DNA of 64,000 bases from Marchantia polymorpha subsp. ruderalis (taxonomy: Eukaryota > Streptophyta > Marchantiopsida > Marchantiales > Marchantiaceae). Position numbers and translations under genes: made by a program. The notes below the pieces were generated by a model that ran no database searches, was not told where the DNA came from, and saw only the letters and a program-made list of their open reading frames with translations. Positions 23,608 to 37,113 of this stretch are shown here, in pieces. The stretch's first letter is position 1; the number at the start of each line of letters is the position of its first letter. The stretch spans positions 20,423,501 through 20,487,500 of the forward strand of contig AP031355.1 of the NCBI GenBank assembly GCA_037833965.1, read 5' to 3'.

Positions 23608-23847
23608 CACTTAGTACAATGGATCTTGAAGATTTGAACTCGAAAACTGCCCCAACCTCCAAGCTAGGAAAAAAATCAGCACAAACTTCAAGCTGCAGGC
23701 AAGCTCGGGATAAGAAATGCACGGAAACTGGAAGTCACACTGACACTCAGATTTTTTTCTGGAAATTGGACTGACTGTTATAGATGAACGATAACGGCAA
23801 TCCTACAGATAGACTGGAGCTCTGATTATGAACTGAAAGGCTTGGGA

Positions 23848-23854
23848 ATTTATA
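23848..23854 (-). promoter_or_regulatory. TATA box of the germin-like gene
   Basis: TATAAAT on the minus strand, about 240 bp upstream of the ATG, would give a leader of roughly 210 nt. Confidence 0.5.
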
Positions 23855-23930
23855 CACCTTGTTTCTAAGTTTGTGTAGAAGTGAAGGTAGCGGTGGTGAA
23901 GAATTCAGCGCACTTACCGTAACAGGGACC

Positions 23931-24061
23931 GGATCCCATTCCAGAGATCAAGCCTGAAGCTAAGGGCTTTTTCAGACAGATACACCCATTCTCAAAGGAA
24001 CGGATCCCATTTTATAGATCACGCTTGAAGCTAAGGGCTTATTCAGACACATACACCCATT
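23931..24061. repeat. 71-bp tandem duplication upstream of the germin-like gene
   Basis: Two copies (23931-23990 and 24002-24061) share GGATCCCATT, GAAGCTAAGGGCTT and ATACACCCATT with few differences. They lie about 80-210 bp beyond the TATA box, where duplicated cis-elements could affect expression. Confidence 0.85.
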
Positions 24062-24069
24062 TCCAGGTA

Positions 24070-26750
24070 AACCTTGTGCAGAGCGATGTCACGAAATTCC
24101 AGTTCTACCCGCATGTACTGCTGGAAGAAGGAACGAGGCAGTTGGATTGCACTGGAATCAGATAGCATATACCATGAACCTCAAGCGCTCTAGTGAGCGT
24201 CAGTGAAGATATCCCTGGCGATATCCATAGTCGTGTAGAATTTATCTTCATATGAACTCTGGTGCACACATGAAGGTCCCAAATAGAGTGATGTGCATGG
24301 GTGTATATATATATATTTAGATATAGATCCCCGGGATTATAGACCTGAAAGACAAATTCCCAGCGTATGAAGGGTTCCTACTGAGACAGTCTTTTTGCAT
24401 GATCGAACAAATCAAGTCAACTGGCTGCTAGAGTTGACTTTTTAGTCAATACCTTTGACCCATAGCTACAAAAAGAAAGCTGTGATGGATATAATTGGAC
24501 CTTTCTGTTGCACATTATCAACGCATTATCACAAGCACTTAGAGACTTCACTTGACCTTCATGGTATAGTTATGAGCATGAGGACATGTCGAGACAACAA
24601 TAAATAAATAAATAAATATATATATATATTTGCAGATTTGTGCTCTGCGTATCATGATGTACATAAAGTCATTTAAACGATGTATATAAATATCTTCCGT
24701 AAACATATCATTGATTATGTCTTTTGTCAAGATGAATGTGTGTTGTCAATTACTGTAAAGTCACTTATCTTATTCGCGAAACTAAATAAATCCGCAAGGA
24801 CAACATTGTGCATGGTTTAAGAGCTTCAAGATTTTTACCGAAATTTAGAACATGGATTTAACAGCGGCCGGAGGTCTATGACCTTAAACTTCATGTATCT
24901 CTTTTCAAATCCGAACATAATTGTGAATTTCTAATGGAAGGAAAGCTTTACTTTCCACGTGAGACTTGGAAGCTTTTTGCTAAGTCAATTGTCTCCTCAA
25001 GATTGAGTACATCACTTATAAAAGTTTAAGATGAATAGCTGAAGAAAAAATTGTTCAATATGGTACATGGTAAATAGATCAAGCTTGTTTGACCCAAAGG
25101 TTAGAAAGGTTGAAAAACACAATACAAACAATCCAACTTCAACATAGGAGAGAACCAAAAGAACCCCCTGGCTAATGCCAAGAGCACTTTATAAATTAGT
25201 CTTAATTCCTTTTTATTTATTCTTTAAGCATTAATGAAATTGGAAGACTTGAAAAGAAATAACAATGTCACACACTACACATTTATGAGGGAAATTTTAA
25301 TCTAGCTAGCTCAAAATCTATCATGTACATTGTCTTCTTATATTAAAATACAACAAAATTAATATCTTATCATGACAAACTAGTTATCATGAATACGTAA
25401 GTATACAAACATCCATGTCATTTGCAACATTCAACATAAACTTTCAGTCTAATAATATAGATCTCATATTGGCATTAGCTATAAATTCGTAGTTCAACGC
25501 ACATAATACAATGTCCATATATTCTCATTTTCTAATAAAGTTAGCACATAATGATCCTGTTTTACCTTGTTTTATAATACATTCATCAGATTATTCTTGT
25601 TTTCTTGATAAACATATTACAATGCATTGAATAACCAAACCTAGATGTATGTGTAAAATGCATTTGACTTCACTGCACATAAGAATCAACAATTTAATTT
25701 TGCTACAATGGACTCTGTAGTAGAGTTATTCCCATATATGTTTTGCGTAAACAGCATGTTGCATTTCTGTAATTTGGTCTTTCAAGATTCATATGTTTGT
25801 ATCTCAACTCATATAAACGAAGGTCATCTAAAAGTATGTAATTCTTCTTTAATTTTTCGATGTTAATTTTATGATAATTATCATATCCTTAGAAATAAGA
25901 TGTTAAAATTCTCTCTTCGAAGAAAACTTTGATATGTTTTGGTATAGAATATAAAACCTAATTTGGCCTAGAATATATATAAAGTCTTGTTACATTCATA
26001 TATTTTACACATGACAATTATTTTTGAAACATTATTACTCATCATGTCCATGAGAATAGAGAAGGGCTTTAACAACTAAGGTATCCAGATTTAAGATTCG
26101 TAAAGAAATCATATTTTGATGCTTTGATTAGATATGAGTAAAATCCTAACAAGTTTCGAAGCCCACTTGCCACTTCATGTATTTGACACTCCTTCAAGAT
26201 GAGCAAAAAAATTGTCAAGCTAAACAACAAAAATATCAATCTTTTTAGTTTATTTAGAATCTCATTTTAAGCAACTAGTTTACATTGTTCTCATTATATT
26301 TCTGTATTTTCTAAAATAACCCTGATTTTAGTATTTAGAATAACGATTTTTCAATGTTCTCCTAAGAATATTTTTTCTTAGTTAAAACTGATTTTAATAC
26401 ATATATGTATATCTTTAAATGTCTAAGCATTCGATGTACATTCATCTTCATTAAAATATTTATTTATTTATTTATTTATTTCATACAACTTATCATACTT
26501 ACACGCTTGTACTTTAAAATTCATAAAAAGAAAATAAGATTTTAGAACAAATCAATATGGAAATATGGAGACCATTATGTTTTCGAATAATATTCAAAAT
26601 ATAAATTGATACTGTATCCCAATTTCATATTTATAATATCGTATCTACACTCAGAATTATAACGTAAATTATTGAAAAGGCAATGTAACCCTGGTTCCAC
26701 AAACAATGCTGTCTATTGGGACTGTTTATTCACGCTTTTATATACTTCTC
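24070..26750. other. AT-rich spacer with microsatellites
   Basis: No gene seen. It contains an AATA/TA tract near 24599-24630 and an (ATTT)n tract near 26456-26481; otherwise it is featureless A/T-rich DNA. Confidence 0.5.
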
Positions 26751-27560
26751 TTGCCCCATCTTACAAAATTTCCACAGCAGACACTTTGATCAGCGACGTT
26801 ACATGTACAGCAGTCGCTTGAGGACGCAATTCACGAGCTAATGATTGTGAATTAGCAAGTACAGCAAATCTTCCACACTCAAGTTCTGAAAGACCTGCGC
26901 TTCCCGTTGCTGATTGAGTGAAAAAGGTACTGAAAAGAATTGGTATTTTTTTCCTATCCAACATTGCTATCAGAACCTGCTGTACACGTTGAATGATCCC
27001 CCACAGGTAACATGTTGGTTGCGCTCAAACGGTCGGCACAGACGTCCAAACGGAGAATTCGTGTTGTAAACCAGAACCTCGACTGCAAGGGTTTAATAAA
27101 ATACAGCTTAAAATACGCGGCTTCACTTGACATGGCTCTCGGTCGACCCTTTCTCAAGCACACGAGTTCGTCAAACTCTCAGCAAAGGGTTGATGCTGGG
27201 GGTTACTCCAGCGGCAATTTCCTTGCGACGACCAAGCGAAATCCTCCTTCCGGATCGGACAGGGCATCTTCAAACTACTTCCAGGTTCCAACTCGCCACT
27301 ACGCAGGCACACAGTGCGCAGATATCACTGCGTAATTCACACAAACTCCAATTTCTTGTAGGCGTGCCTTCCCTGCCTCCACTGCTACAGGTCTCACTAC
27401 TATCACGCGTCGCTGTCCCCTTACGGTGCCCGTGCCTTGTGACTGACGCTACCCTTTCTCAGATTCTACACCTGCCCCTTCTGTATTATGTCTCCTATTG
27501 GTTCTGTTATTCTCATCTCTCGTTGTGTTATTGCTCCTTCCTTTATTCATGAGTAATACA
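26750..27560. other. Island of balanced composition, coding status unclear
   Basis: This 800-bp island differs from its AT-rich surroundings. Short open frames occur on the minus strand (26761-26964, true ATG) and plus strand (27012-27335; 27127-27552 overlapping in another frame). None matches a family I know. It could be a retroelement remnant or an exon of an unrecognised gene. Confidence 0.25.
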
Positions 27561-30500
27561 TTACCGTCTCTCATTTTTTCCTTATATACTTTGCACTCTG
27601 AAAAAAAGGAACGATTAAATAGATTCAAAACAAGACAGAAATGTTAAAAGAATTTCTATTATTTATTTTTTTAAATTTATATTAGATTTTTGAACTTAAA
27701 CATAAACCAAAGATTGATGTTTCTTTAATTTTATCAATTTCAATTTATAACTCAATATGATCATTGCAATTAATGGATAATTTCTATGATAAATATCATA
27801 TAAAAAAAATTTAAATTTTCTTTTAAAACTTTACATAGATGTTTTTAACAAAAACCTTTTTTTCCTACACTTTATTTACAATTTCTTATATTCTTTTGTT
27901 TAAAATAGTACATAAGTGAAGTTTGTAGAAATGAGAAAAGATATGAACAGTGAATAATATTCAACCTTTCATAGTTTAAAAATCATTACAATCAGTAAAT
28001 ATATTTTAAAATTTTACATCATTATTATCATGAATTTACACATGTTTTGATTACTTCTGAAGTGATTGAGTAAAATTGATCAAATAAGGTGATTATTTTT
28101 ATTCATATTCTAATTTTTATACGATAATATTAGCTTTACAAAATATGTTATGAATCGATTTAATTTTTTGTGTCAATTATGATCAAAATAATTTCACTGA
28201 TTCACAGCGGGTCTTGGTTTTCTTTGAATTAAAAAAAATATGGAAAATGAATTGAAAGCCTCATACACATGGCACATAAGATGGTCATCTAGATGAGTAT
28301 GTAACACATGGTGAAACACTGCAAAATAAGTGTGGAAAGTTGACTGCACAAAATGAGTTTTCACCAAACAGTAAATACTGAATTATGGAATAAAAAGCAA
28401 GAACAAATGGATTACAAAGCGCGACTTTCTACCTAATCCACTTGTAGAGTACAAAGTAAGAGCTACTTTTTTTTCACATATAAAGAAAATCCGATTTAAT
28501 TATAATTTTTTTAAAATCTAAATATATCAAAATTAATAATACACCTTGGATGTTTAAACTGAATGATATTTGATATATTATTTTGCAAACATATAGAAAT
28601 AAGTGCAAATAGCTTCACTTCATTAGCTATAGAAAAGTTTATAAAAAAATATCTATATATCAAATATGTTAAAATATTTGCACATAGTTTCATATAATAC
28701 AAACGGCAGGCTAATAAAGAAACGAAAGCTTTTGCAAATTATAACTTCTGGAAACCTTGTAATCACTATAACCATCGCCTGTGCACCATAAAAATGAATT
28801 CTCTTGAACTTTATATAAATATGCATACTCTAACAGTAGTACTATCCAGATTAGACATACCCAAAAAAAATTAAATGGTAAATATAATTTTTAGGTTATC
28901 CTTTGTTGGTGAACACATGTTACATCTAATATCACACTCACCACAAATATGTTCATTGACCACTGATAATCATACTTTGCGGCTGGAATATTTGCGTATG
29001 TATGTATGAGTACTAATACATACATCGGTTGCTGCGATTTTCCTTGTGAAGTACACTCTCATTCATATTTTCTATAATTTGATATAAAATCTGCTCACTA
29101 TTCATGTGGCAACTAATTCGAATGTCTCTTGGAGACAAATCTTAGGTTAGACTTTGAAGGAGTTCGCTCCTGTTTAGAACATGTGGCGCAGGTTATTCAT
29201 ATGTTATATCTCACTGCGACACATGACTTCTGCAGTCTGTACCACTCGTCTCCTGTCTCCTGAAACAAATGCTAAGTTTCTGACACACTCAAGACACGAA
29301 CTCTTATCGATAGCCGAGGCTAATTCCTCTAGCACGGCGATACTGAATGTTATACGCCATTGTTTTAGAGACAACAGAAGAGGTAGCAGCTTCATCTCAT
29401 GTGCAAATCGATGTTAGCCCACCACGTATACGAAATTGGAGGCTGCGTCGAGTTGTTGACAGTCAGAAATGTCAGGGGACAACATTCAGGTGACATCCCG
29501 TATCATTTGTGCCTCATGGCGTACATGTACTTCTAAGATAGATGTCATTAAAGCTTCTACTTACGATTTGCAGCTGCTTGTAACTCTTGGTGATTAGTAA
29601 TCACTGATTACCCATTCGCCCACCTTGCTAGTAGTTAATTTCACTGTGTGATAGTGCCATCTTGCCAGTGGTTTATACATCATTTCCTTCAACAAGTGAT
29701 TTCCAGTCAGAAATGGAAACGAAGAGATAAAGACTTGAATCATAGTGGCTCCGGTCTTGGCCAGGAGAATGTGTATTTTTTCTTATATTATTCAACAGTT
29801 CGAATTGAACTCGAAATGAAGTAGAATCACTAGACTCGATTCTGTAAGTATACTCCGGTTCCATGAAGAAATTGCATGTGTCCTAGTTTGCTCGGATCTT
29901 GTCTTGAGAGGCCCACAACTTTCAGGAAATGTCTAACAAAAGCACTGTTCCAACTTTGGTCCTGGTTTGCCCTTGTTTCCTTATATCACTGGAGACATTA
30001 GAGAGCAGAGCTGAGCTAAATTTGGAATCAATCTTCTTTCCACTTATGTGGATGAAAGAGATAGCAAGAGTCCAGATCAAAATCGCAACAGTGCAATCCG
30101 CTTGGCCAAAACCCACCTATCCTGTAGATTACGTGTGGAGGATATTGTACATGACTACTGCAACCCAAAAACTGAAGGTCAGCAGCCATCGCCGCTGAAA
30201 ACTGTCGTCAGACGATCTCCTTCCTGGAGAAACACAGGCATCCGAACGAAACTTCAGGTCGGTCTCAATTTAGTATCATGTGGATGACACTCGCAAAGTC
30301 AGATCATTATTCAGAACAAACAGCGGCAATGCTTCTGAAACAATATGAAGGTCATGCGTTCATGGAGTACATCCATGATCGTCTGAAGGGTTACAGAGGG
30401 CCTGATCAGGTTCATTTTCAGATTACAGATAAGTGACCAGCAGAGTAGACTCGGGTCTCGTGCTGAAACGGGAATTGCTGCTTGTTTTAAGTTTTAAGTG

Positions 30501-30690
30501 CGCAGCTACAAAACGACGGATGTGGAAATCGGCCTGGAGCTGGAAACTGGCAAAGTATAGGAGATCTTAAAGCGTGCGACAACTGCTCGAGACGAGAAAA
30601 TGGAATACATTAGCCTGGACAGAGCAGAGAAGGCTCGGGACGGAGGCCTGTGCGATGATTTCGGAGTTGAGTGATAATTGAGCGTGAGTG
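27560..30690. other. Spacer, no recognisable gene
   Basis: 27.6-29.1 kb is very AT-rich. 29.1-30.6 kb has mixed composition with short frames only, such as 29929-30198 and 30048-30287 in different frames, without identifiable motifs. Confidence 0.45.
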
Positions 30691-30691
30691 A

Positions 30692-32512
30692 TCAGAGTTC
30701 CTGGTTACCTTGAGACAAAGGTGGTGGAGGGGGAGTCGGAGCAGGAAGGGATCCATCGTATGGTCCAGGAATCAGAGCAAGAACGCCTTTCTCTTCCGCG
30801 AAATTTAGACTTCTAGAGGCGTCAGCGTCATACAGCATCACCCCCAGAAGGCCATCTTCCTCCTGCAACAAATTTACAGCATTTCGAAACTGCGTTCCCG
30901 TAATGCTGCGCGTGCCGTTGATCTGTGTGCTGGCGAGGAGCTTGGCCGGATCAAAAAAGAGCGTGGTCGCTCGGAAGGTTTGAACGTAGTCGGCTGTGGT
31001 GGGCAAGTCGTAGGCGTAGAACTGGAAGCTGATGTAGTCGATGAGATCGCCGAAATTGGCCATGAGGTCTTGGTACTGCGGCATAACGGATCCGAAAGGA
31101 GCGATGGTCGCAATGCCGATGGTATTGTTGTCTTTGAGCTTCTGAATCAACGTACCGATGCAGAAAGTGAAGGCGGAATTCGAAACAGAGTAGTCCGCCG
31201 GGAAGTGCTCGAAGTCGATGTCGATCCCGTCGATATTGTAGAGCTCGGCGAGACCTGTCAGCGACGCCTGAGCATTGTCTATCCAAGCTTCGGGATCAGG
31301 AGGGTCCAACCAGTCCACGTCCACGGTCAGACTGTCGTTCACCCACAAAGAGTCTCCTCCCAAACTCATCAGCAGCCGGACTCCAGGATTCTTCTTCTTA
31401 AAAGCTTTGGCGGATGCAGGTGTCAGATCATCGTTCCAGAATTTGGAAAACGTGCCGTTCTTATAGTTCCCGTCACGGTCGTAATCGATCACGAAACCTA
31501 AGGCTACATGGAACACGGCCTTGGACGCGTTCACGACCGCTTGCATGTCGTCGAACGAGATGGACTTGCCGGACGCCCCCATGTACTCGATGAAAACGCT
31601 GCCAGGCCCCCTGGCTACGCAAACCTCTCGGGAGCTCGACCAGACGCTACTCTGATTTTCCGAGTCTGGGCAGATTAGACCCGGATTGATGGATAGTAGC
31701 TCCGGGGGTGTCAATTCGGCTATGGCTGCAATTTCTTCGCAGCCTCCGGCACTGTTGTTGCCGCGGAACACTCTGATTTTTTTCTTGCAGTTGGGCGGAA
31801 TTCCTTGCACGCACAGAGACTGCCCGGCATTTAATTTTTTGCAGTTGAGGTCCGGATTCAACAACAGCAGCTGAGCCTGAGTGACATTGCTGCTCAGGCG
31901 AATGGAAGTACAAGAGTCCCCTGCGCTTACGGAGTGCGCGTGCAGACAATTACTGCCCTTGCTGGTATACGAAGTGAATGAGCCTGAGGTAATCACACAC
32001 TCGCGCGTCAATTTTGCTCAGTCATAAGACAATATCTGCGAGAAAAATTAAAAGCTTCCAGGAGGGCCGAGGCATGCATGCACAATTACTACTCAGCGAC
32101 TGAGACGAGCTGCTGCATTCGAAACTACAGCGCCAGCTCCGCCAAAATTGTAGGCTCTTGCATCTATGAAGCAAAATCCTCTAGCAGTTATCGAATTCAT
32201 CTCAGTCCAGGTTAATCAGTCGGTGGAATCATCACAGGAGACGATCGACCATTTGAACTGACAGAATGATGATCGATTAGTATGTGCCAACTGAGTGCAA
32301 TAATTATGCCGAAGACCGAGAGAGCACTCACCTTCGTCGGAACTGGACAAGCCATGGCAGAAGCTGGGGTACACAGCGAACAGAAATAGAAGACTGAGGT
32401 TTCCTAGCCTCACAGATCCCGGATTCCTACTCTTCGACACAAGGGTGCTCCGGTTGTGAAGGTTCCGTTGTCGTCCGCGCACGAAAACCGCAATTCCCTC
32501 CGAGGATTGCAT
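30692..32512 (-). CDS. Secreted LysM-GH18 chitinase, two exons
   Basis: Exon 1 is 32332-32512 and exon 2 is 30692-31983, joined by a 348-nt intron (GAAG|GTGAGT ... CTCAG|GC), for 490 residues. Exon 1 ends with a hydrophobic signal segment (LLFLFAVY, around residues 43-50) after an unusually long n-region. Two LysM modules follow (about 77-121 and 128-185), then a GH18 barrel (about 190-466) with the intact catalytic motif DGIDIDFE (proton donor Glu319) and the SLGGD strand motif. The barrel is of the plant bulb-chitinase type. LysM plus GH18 is known from fern and horsetail chitinases that bind and cut chitin in defence. The Pro-rich C-terminus ends just after a possible donor (CTCAAG|GTAACC at about 30706), so a further 3' exon is possible. 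Confidence 0.88.
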
Positions 32513-32819
32513 CTCTGGAATGACTGAAGCAGTGCTCAGACTCGCTTAAACCTGGACGGATTTGGAATCTACGGCGGAGCATCTTCTTCAAACATTCTCG
32601 CAGGCTACGTATAAGTTAAAATATTTGGACTCCGCACGGATGCGCAATATTTTATGTCGAAATATGCCGACTGGGACGTCTCGGAGCGCACCAGAGAGGC
32701 AAGTGAGGGAAAGTATGATAGGCTCGAGAGCAGGCGGGGGCGACATAGGTTGCCATTCAGCACGTTGCTCTTGCCGTCTAGGCCCGACAATAGGCAGGGG
32801 CCAACATAGGGGGTAATTC

Positions 32820-33985
32820 AGCACCTTGCCCCGACGATGCAAGAGCGAGCTCCCGGACTGTGACGGAGTTCGGAAGACGAGATGCATGCGATCGGGAAAG
32901 GTGACCTCGGACGGAATCCTGGAAAGTGTGGGTGATCTTCAATGTCCGGTCTACAGAGCATTAAGTACAGGGCCATCGATTGCCTCACCCTCTGTCTTCC
33001 CTGATCTCTCCACCGTCGCGAAGACACTCAATACATCCGGTCCAGAGGATGAGGTGGGCCAAATTGCTCTGCCATTAACACCGCATTGGGACAGAGCAGT
33101 TGCAGAAATGCTCGAGATCCGTTTCTGAAATTCGAGAAAGAACGAGCCCGAATATGGAGTGCAGAGAGAAGGAGAAAATTTTGCCTGCAGACTCGGACCT
33201 TTCTCGACCCTTCAGGCCCACTGGAGTGGAGGTCGAACCATGTCGAAAAATGTCATGAGGAGTGGGGCAGACTGATGGCAGAATGCAAGTGCGCCACGAT
33301 TCGTGGCACTTAGAAGTGCAGCACTATGTGGCTTCTTGAGAGTAAAAGTAAGCCCGTGAGCTCATGTCGTCCTGCAGGCCGGAAAGGAGATTGTAAAAAG
33401 TGTTCGGCTTTACAGAATACATCTTTTCTTCCTGGCAGGATCTGCTGTATGCTGAAAGCTTGCTGCAAGTGCGAGATGTCTACGTCAAAGACGTAATTGC
33501 CGTGCTAAGAGGTGTGTACCACGTACTCCCCCAGCTGCATTCGACTCTGGGCCATTATCACATAGGGAGAACTGCACTGCTCGTGTCACAGACTTTGCAA
33601 TCACTCGAACAAAAACTTGACACTTGACGGGCTTCCTCTGTCGGTCGCTCGAGGGAGAAAAGTGCCGCTCCATCCATCGCCGAATGTCTTATCCTGATCA
33701 CTCGCCCCAGCGACCCGATAGACTGCACTCCGGTTCATGCTCTCGAGAAAGTATTAAATCTCGTAACGGCTTTTGTCACCTTCGCTATAAGCAGTGTAAA
33801 AGCCTACTGCCCTGTCTATTACAAATTCGCTTGTTTTGGCCCATTCCGGCAAAGTTATTCCCAATCTCTTGTTTGCACTCTGAGCAGCCTGATGGCTTCA
33901 CTGGACCCGGCGATGATCAACTACTTCATTACAGTTCTCGTTGGCGTAGAAAAGCCCTCGAGTCGTCTACCGTCCAACACCGAAT
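32820..33985 (+). pseudogene. Possible unassigned gene or pseudogene
   Basis: Composition is gene-like. A plausible small intron runs 33350-33440 (donor A|GTAAGC, acceptor TTTTCTTCCTGGCAG). Downstream, one frame stays open from the acceptor to 33985 except for a single TGA at 33625-33627 (after QKLDT), and it encodes ordinary-looking residues (for example CLILITRPSDPIDCTPVHAL). Upstream, 32826-33128 and 33086-33313 are open in other frames. No domain was recognised. It may be a decayed gene, or a real one whose exon structure I have not solved. Confidence 0.3.
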
Positions 33986-33999
33986 GATCGTATGTACAA

Positions 34000-34860
34000 G
34001 GGGGTCCGAGGGAAATGCAGCGAGAAATTTAGTGCTCTGTCAGACCATGACACGCACGCAAGTTGGACATTCATCAACATTAACTCTTCTGGCGAATCAA
34101 GCAGGAATTTGTTGCGGCGATTTTGAATATCAAAAGAGTCAAATCTTGGAATGCGATCATAAATGTTTGAGTTGTGTAAGCGAGATATCTCTAGTCAATT
34201 CAGTTAGAGTCGTATGTACGATGGGAAATGAGAAGAAAGTTTTTGCCAGACGAAACTTCGTCTCTCAGAACACAAGTGTACATGCCCACCGTTCTGAAAT
34301 CACTTTTGACTTTTCCTGAGAGAAGGGAGCCACTGGCAAGCCAGGGCATCGTTCCTTAACGCCCAACGAATGAGATTCTTGCTATACTGTATCGCTTGAA
34401 GCTAGCTTTTGCATTCAAGTTTGCTGACCGAAGACAAGAACCATTCCTGAAATTCTTCTGATCCTCTGGCTGATTGCAAAAGTCACTGCCTCGCTGGTGA
34501 CATGTCGTTCTTAATCTACTATAAGCTGGTAGTTCACCGTCACATTTCTTGTTATCCAACCAAATGAGAGCAAATGTGAGAAATGTAAAATCAAATTTGA
34601 GTATGGAGTCTAAACTACATTATACCAGGTGCTTGATCAAGTAGGAATTAGCTATATTATTATGGTGAACGCGAGTAAAATCTGAGAATATCTGCAAGAC
34701 GATACACACGAGTCAACAACTTGATTATGGCCTCGATAAGATATTGAAGGCTCTTTGAATATATTCATTCAATTGCTTAGAAATAGACCAACTTCATGAA
34801 TTACTGTAACATTATTGATAGCAAATAAAGTACAAGTTTGATGAACTTTAGACACGCGCT
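34000..34860. other. Spacer, no recognisable gene
   Basis: Mixed-composition DNA with no frame I can support. A long frame covering 33624-34319 begins without an ATG and has no family likeness. Confidence 0.4.
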
Positions 34861-34869
34861 AATTTATCC

Positions 34870-35930
34870 CTATACATTTGAAGATCACACATAGACTTCC
34901 ATGTTGGAATTCCTGAATGCTTGATGGAAATTCCAACACACGTTAAGACGGTCAGAACTCTTCTGTCCAAAGGGGGGAATGGTTTAGGACTGAGGAAAGA
35001 CATGTAATTGATTAATTTTTATTGATTATTAATGTAATTGGTTTATTGTAATTGATTGATTTGACATGTAATCGATTATTTATAAACTTTTTGAATGATT
35101 TTAATTTAATTTAATTTAATTTATTTACCCTAAATATAAATTCATATTCATATTTACATTTGTATTTATATATTTTACACTCTAGTTGAAAGTTAATACT
35201 TGATCACAATAGAAATATTTTGATTTTATTCAATAAATGTTTGAAATACAAAGGGTATTTCAAAAATGCTGAAAAATCTTTCACCCGGTATGTATTATAT
35301 GTTTTTTTTATGTTTTGAGATTGAAAAATACCAACATTCCTTCTTTCCTCCCATTATATGATTATGACATGAAGATCTTAAAATTTTCATTTTGCTTATT
35401 TTACATTTAGTATAATCTGGTAATTTTTTTCAAAAATATTAAATAGATGATCATGTTTATTTATTTACCCTGCTTTCCCAAACATTTTGTTGAGATTTAG
35501 TTAGGTGAAATATAGACAAAAATTATTTCAAACATATTCATAACTATCATATAATCTTAACATTAGTATGGATGTCAAACAAGCGTAAGGCATCATTTTG
35601 ATCACAAAATGTTCGATAGAAGTCACATTTTCTCTTTATTTTACATAATCTAAGATTTGTATCACAAAACAAGTAAAGTAATAAAATGAGAGCAATAATG
35701 CATGGAGATAAAATAAGTTAAAAAAATTGATGGAAAAATTCAAAGTTCATGGAAGGTGGAATCCACGAGAAAATTACTTGGTGGTATCCTTGCCAAACAC
35801 TCAATGCTTCTTGGAATCCAACACGTATCATTTCACCCACAGTGATGAGACTCCACACATAACACACCATCACTCATGTTTTGATAACTACCCACATTTT
35901 TTGCCCACAAGTGTTAGAACATGCATGCTT
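34870..35930 (+). repeat. AT-rich dispersed repeat R1, copy B
   Basis: Shares ordered blocks with copy A (5800-5880, then 6890-7700), including GGAATTCCTGAATGCTTGAT and GAATCCAACACGTATCA. The central part of copy A is missing here. Confidence 0.7.
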
Positions 35931-36470
35931 TCTATAACACTAGGATTTAGAAAGAACTTCACTTGAAGATGGAAATATAAACTCTAAAGATGAGAGATAT
36001 CAACACTGGTTCCCTTTTCCCTTATAAAGCTCTCAGCAACAAATACAAGGAGACAAAATCTTATCTCCACCATCCATCCCACTCCAGGTTGATGAATAAC
36101 CCTTACAAGCACACAGATTGCTGACATTGCGCTCCCAACGAACACACTAACTAACACACTCAATGTTTATCTAATAGGTACACGGATCGCTGACGTGGAA
36201 ACTATGACTAGTGCATGCTAAAGTATTTATATCAACATTAGGAGTAACCTCTACTTTAGTTTTAACTAACTATATATGATTACAAAACTCCATACTTTTA
36301 AGATTACTTTTACGTTCAAACTCCTGAACTATCCAAGGTGCCTTTGTTAAATTTTTAGTTGGTTTTCAAGTTGATTCCTATAATAGATAGACTTTTCATT
36401 GAAATAAATACTTTACTTTGAGATATTTATGACCTCGAATACGTTTCTTGAGTATTTTTTGTACCTCAAA
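35930..36470. other. Spacer, possible outer part of the adjacent Gypsy relic
   Basis: No coding signal. It could contain the remains of the 3' LTR of the minus-strand Gypsy element, but no matching LTR partner is visible. Confidence 0.3.
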
Positions 36471-36474
36471 CTCC

Positions 36475-37113
36475 TCATGATCTGCTATCAAGATTGGAAG
36501 AGGAGGTGATGCTAGTTGGTTGGTGAAATTTTTTTGGTCGTGATACATGTTCTCGCAATCTTGACACATCAAATACCTGATGTATTTTCATATATGACGG
36601 AAGTTCCAACTTGTATGACACTTCACCAACACGCTTCAAAACCCAAAATGTACCAATGAACCTAGGGTTCAACTTTGGTGTTCCTTTAAGAAACAAATTT
36701 GTTGTAGATAACCAAACATGATCTCCTATCTCAAAAACTAATTCTCTACGATGAGCATATGCGTGCTATTTTTGCCGATTTTGAGCTCTCACCAACTTCT
36801 CCTTGGCCTGATGTAGTCCTCGGTGAATATGCTCCACAAACTCGTTAACTGCTACAACTTTGGTTGAAAACTACTCTTGTTTCGGAAGTCGCATCAAACT
36901 TGAAGGAGTTACAATATAAGCTTCATACATGAAATAAAATGAAAACACTTTTGTGAATGCATTAACAGAATTTTTATTTACAAATTTCACAAGTGACAAA
37001 ATATTGTCCCACTCTTCTAGCTCTTCTAATAAGAATGCTCGTTGCATATCCTCTATGGTTCTATTTGCCGTCTCCATTTGTGCATAAGTTAGAGTATAAT
37101 AGATCGTTGACAT
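36475..37113 (-). pseudogene. Gypsy integrase C-terminal fragments
   Basis: 37113-36871 contains QMETANRTIEDMQRAF and a WD.(I/L)L.LV.FV.N block, the end of the integrase core. After stops, 36696-36475 gives LNPRFIGTFWVLKRVGEVSY and KIHQVFDVS, the post-integrase segment seen before a chromodomain in Gypsy elements. Confidence 0.8.

Noticed and set aside
30980..31501. 173-codon plus-strand frame
   Set aside because: Antisense to the GH18 domain of the chitinase gene.
33624..34319. 231-codon plus-strand frame
   Set aside because: Starts with TTG, has composition unlike a known protein and overlaps a more protein-like frame that reads through 33625.
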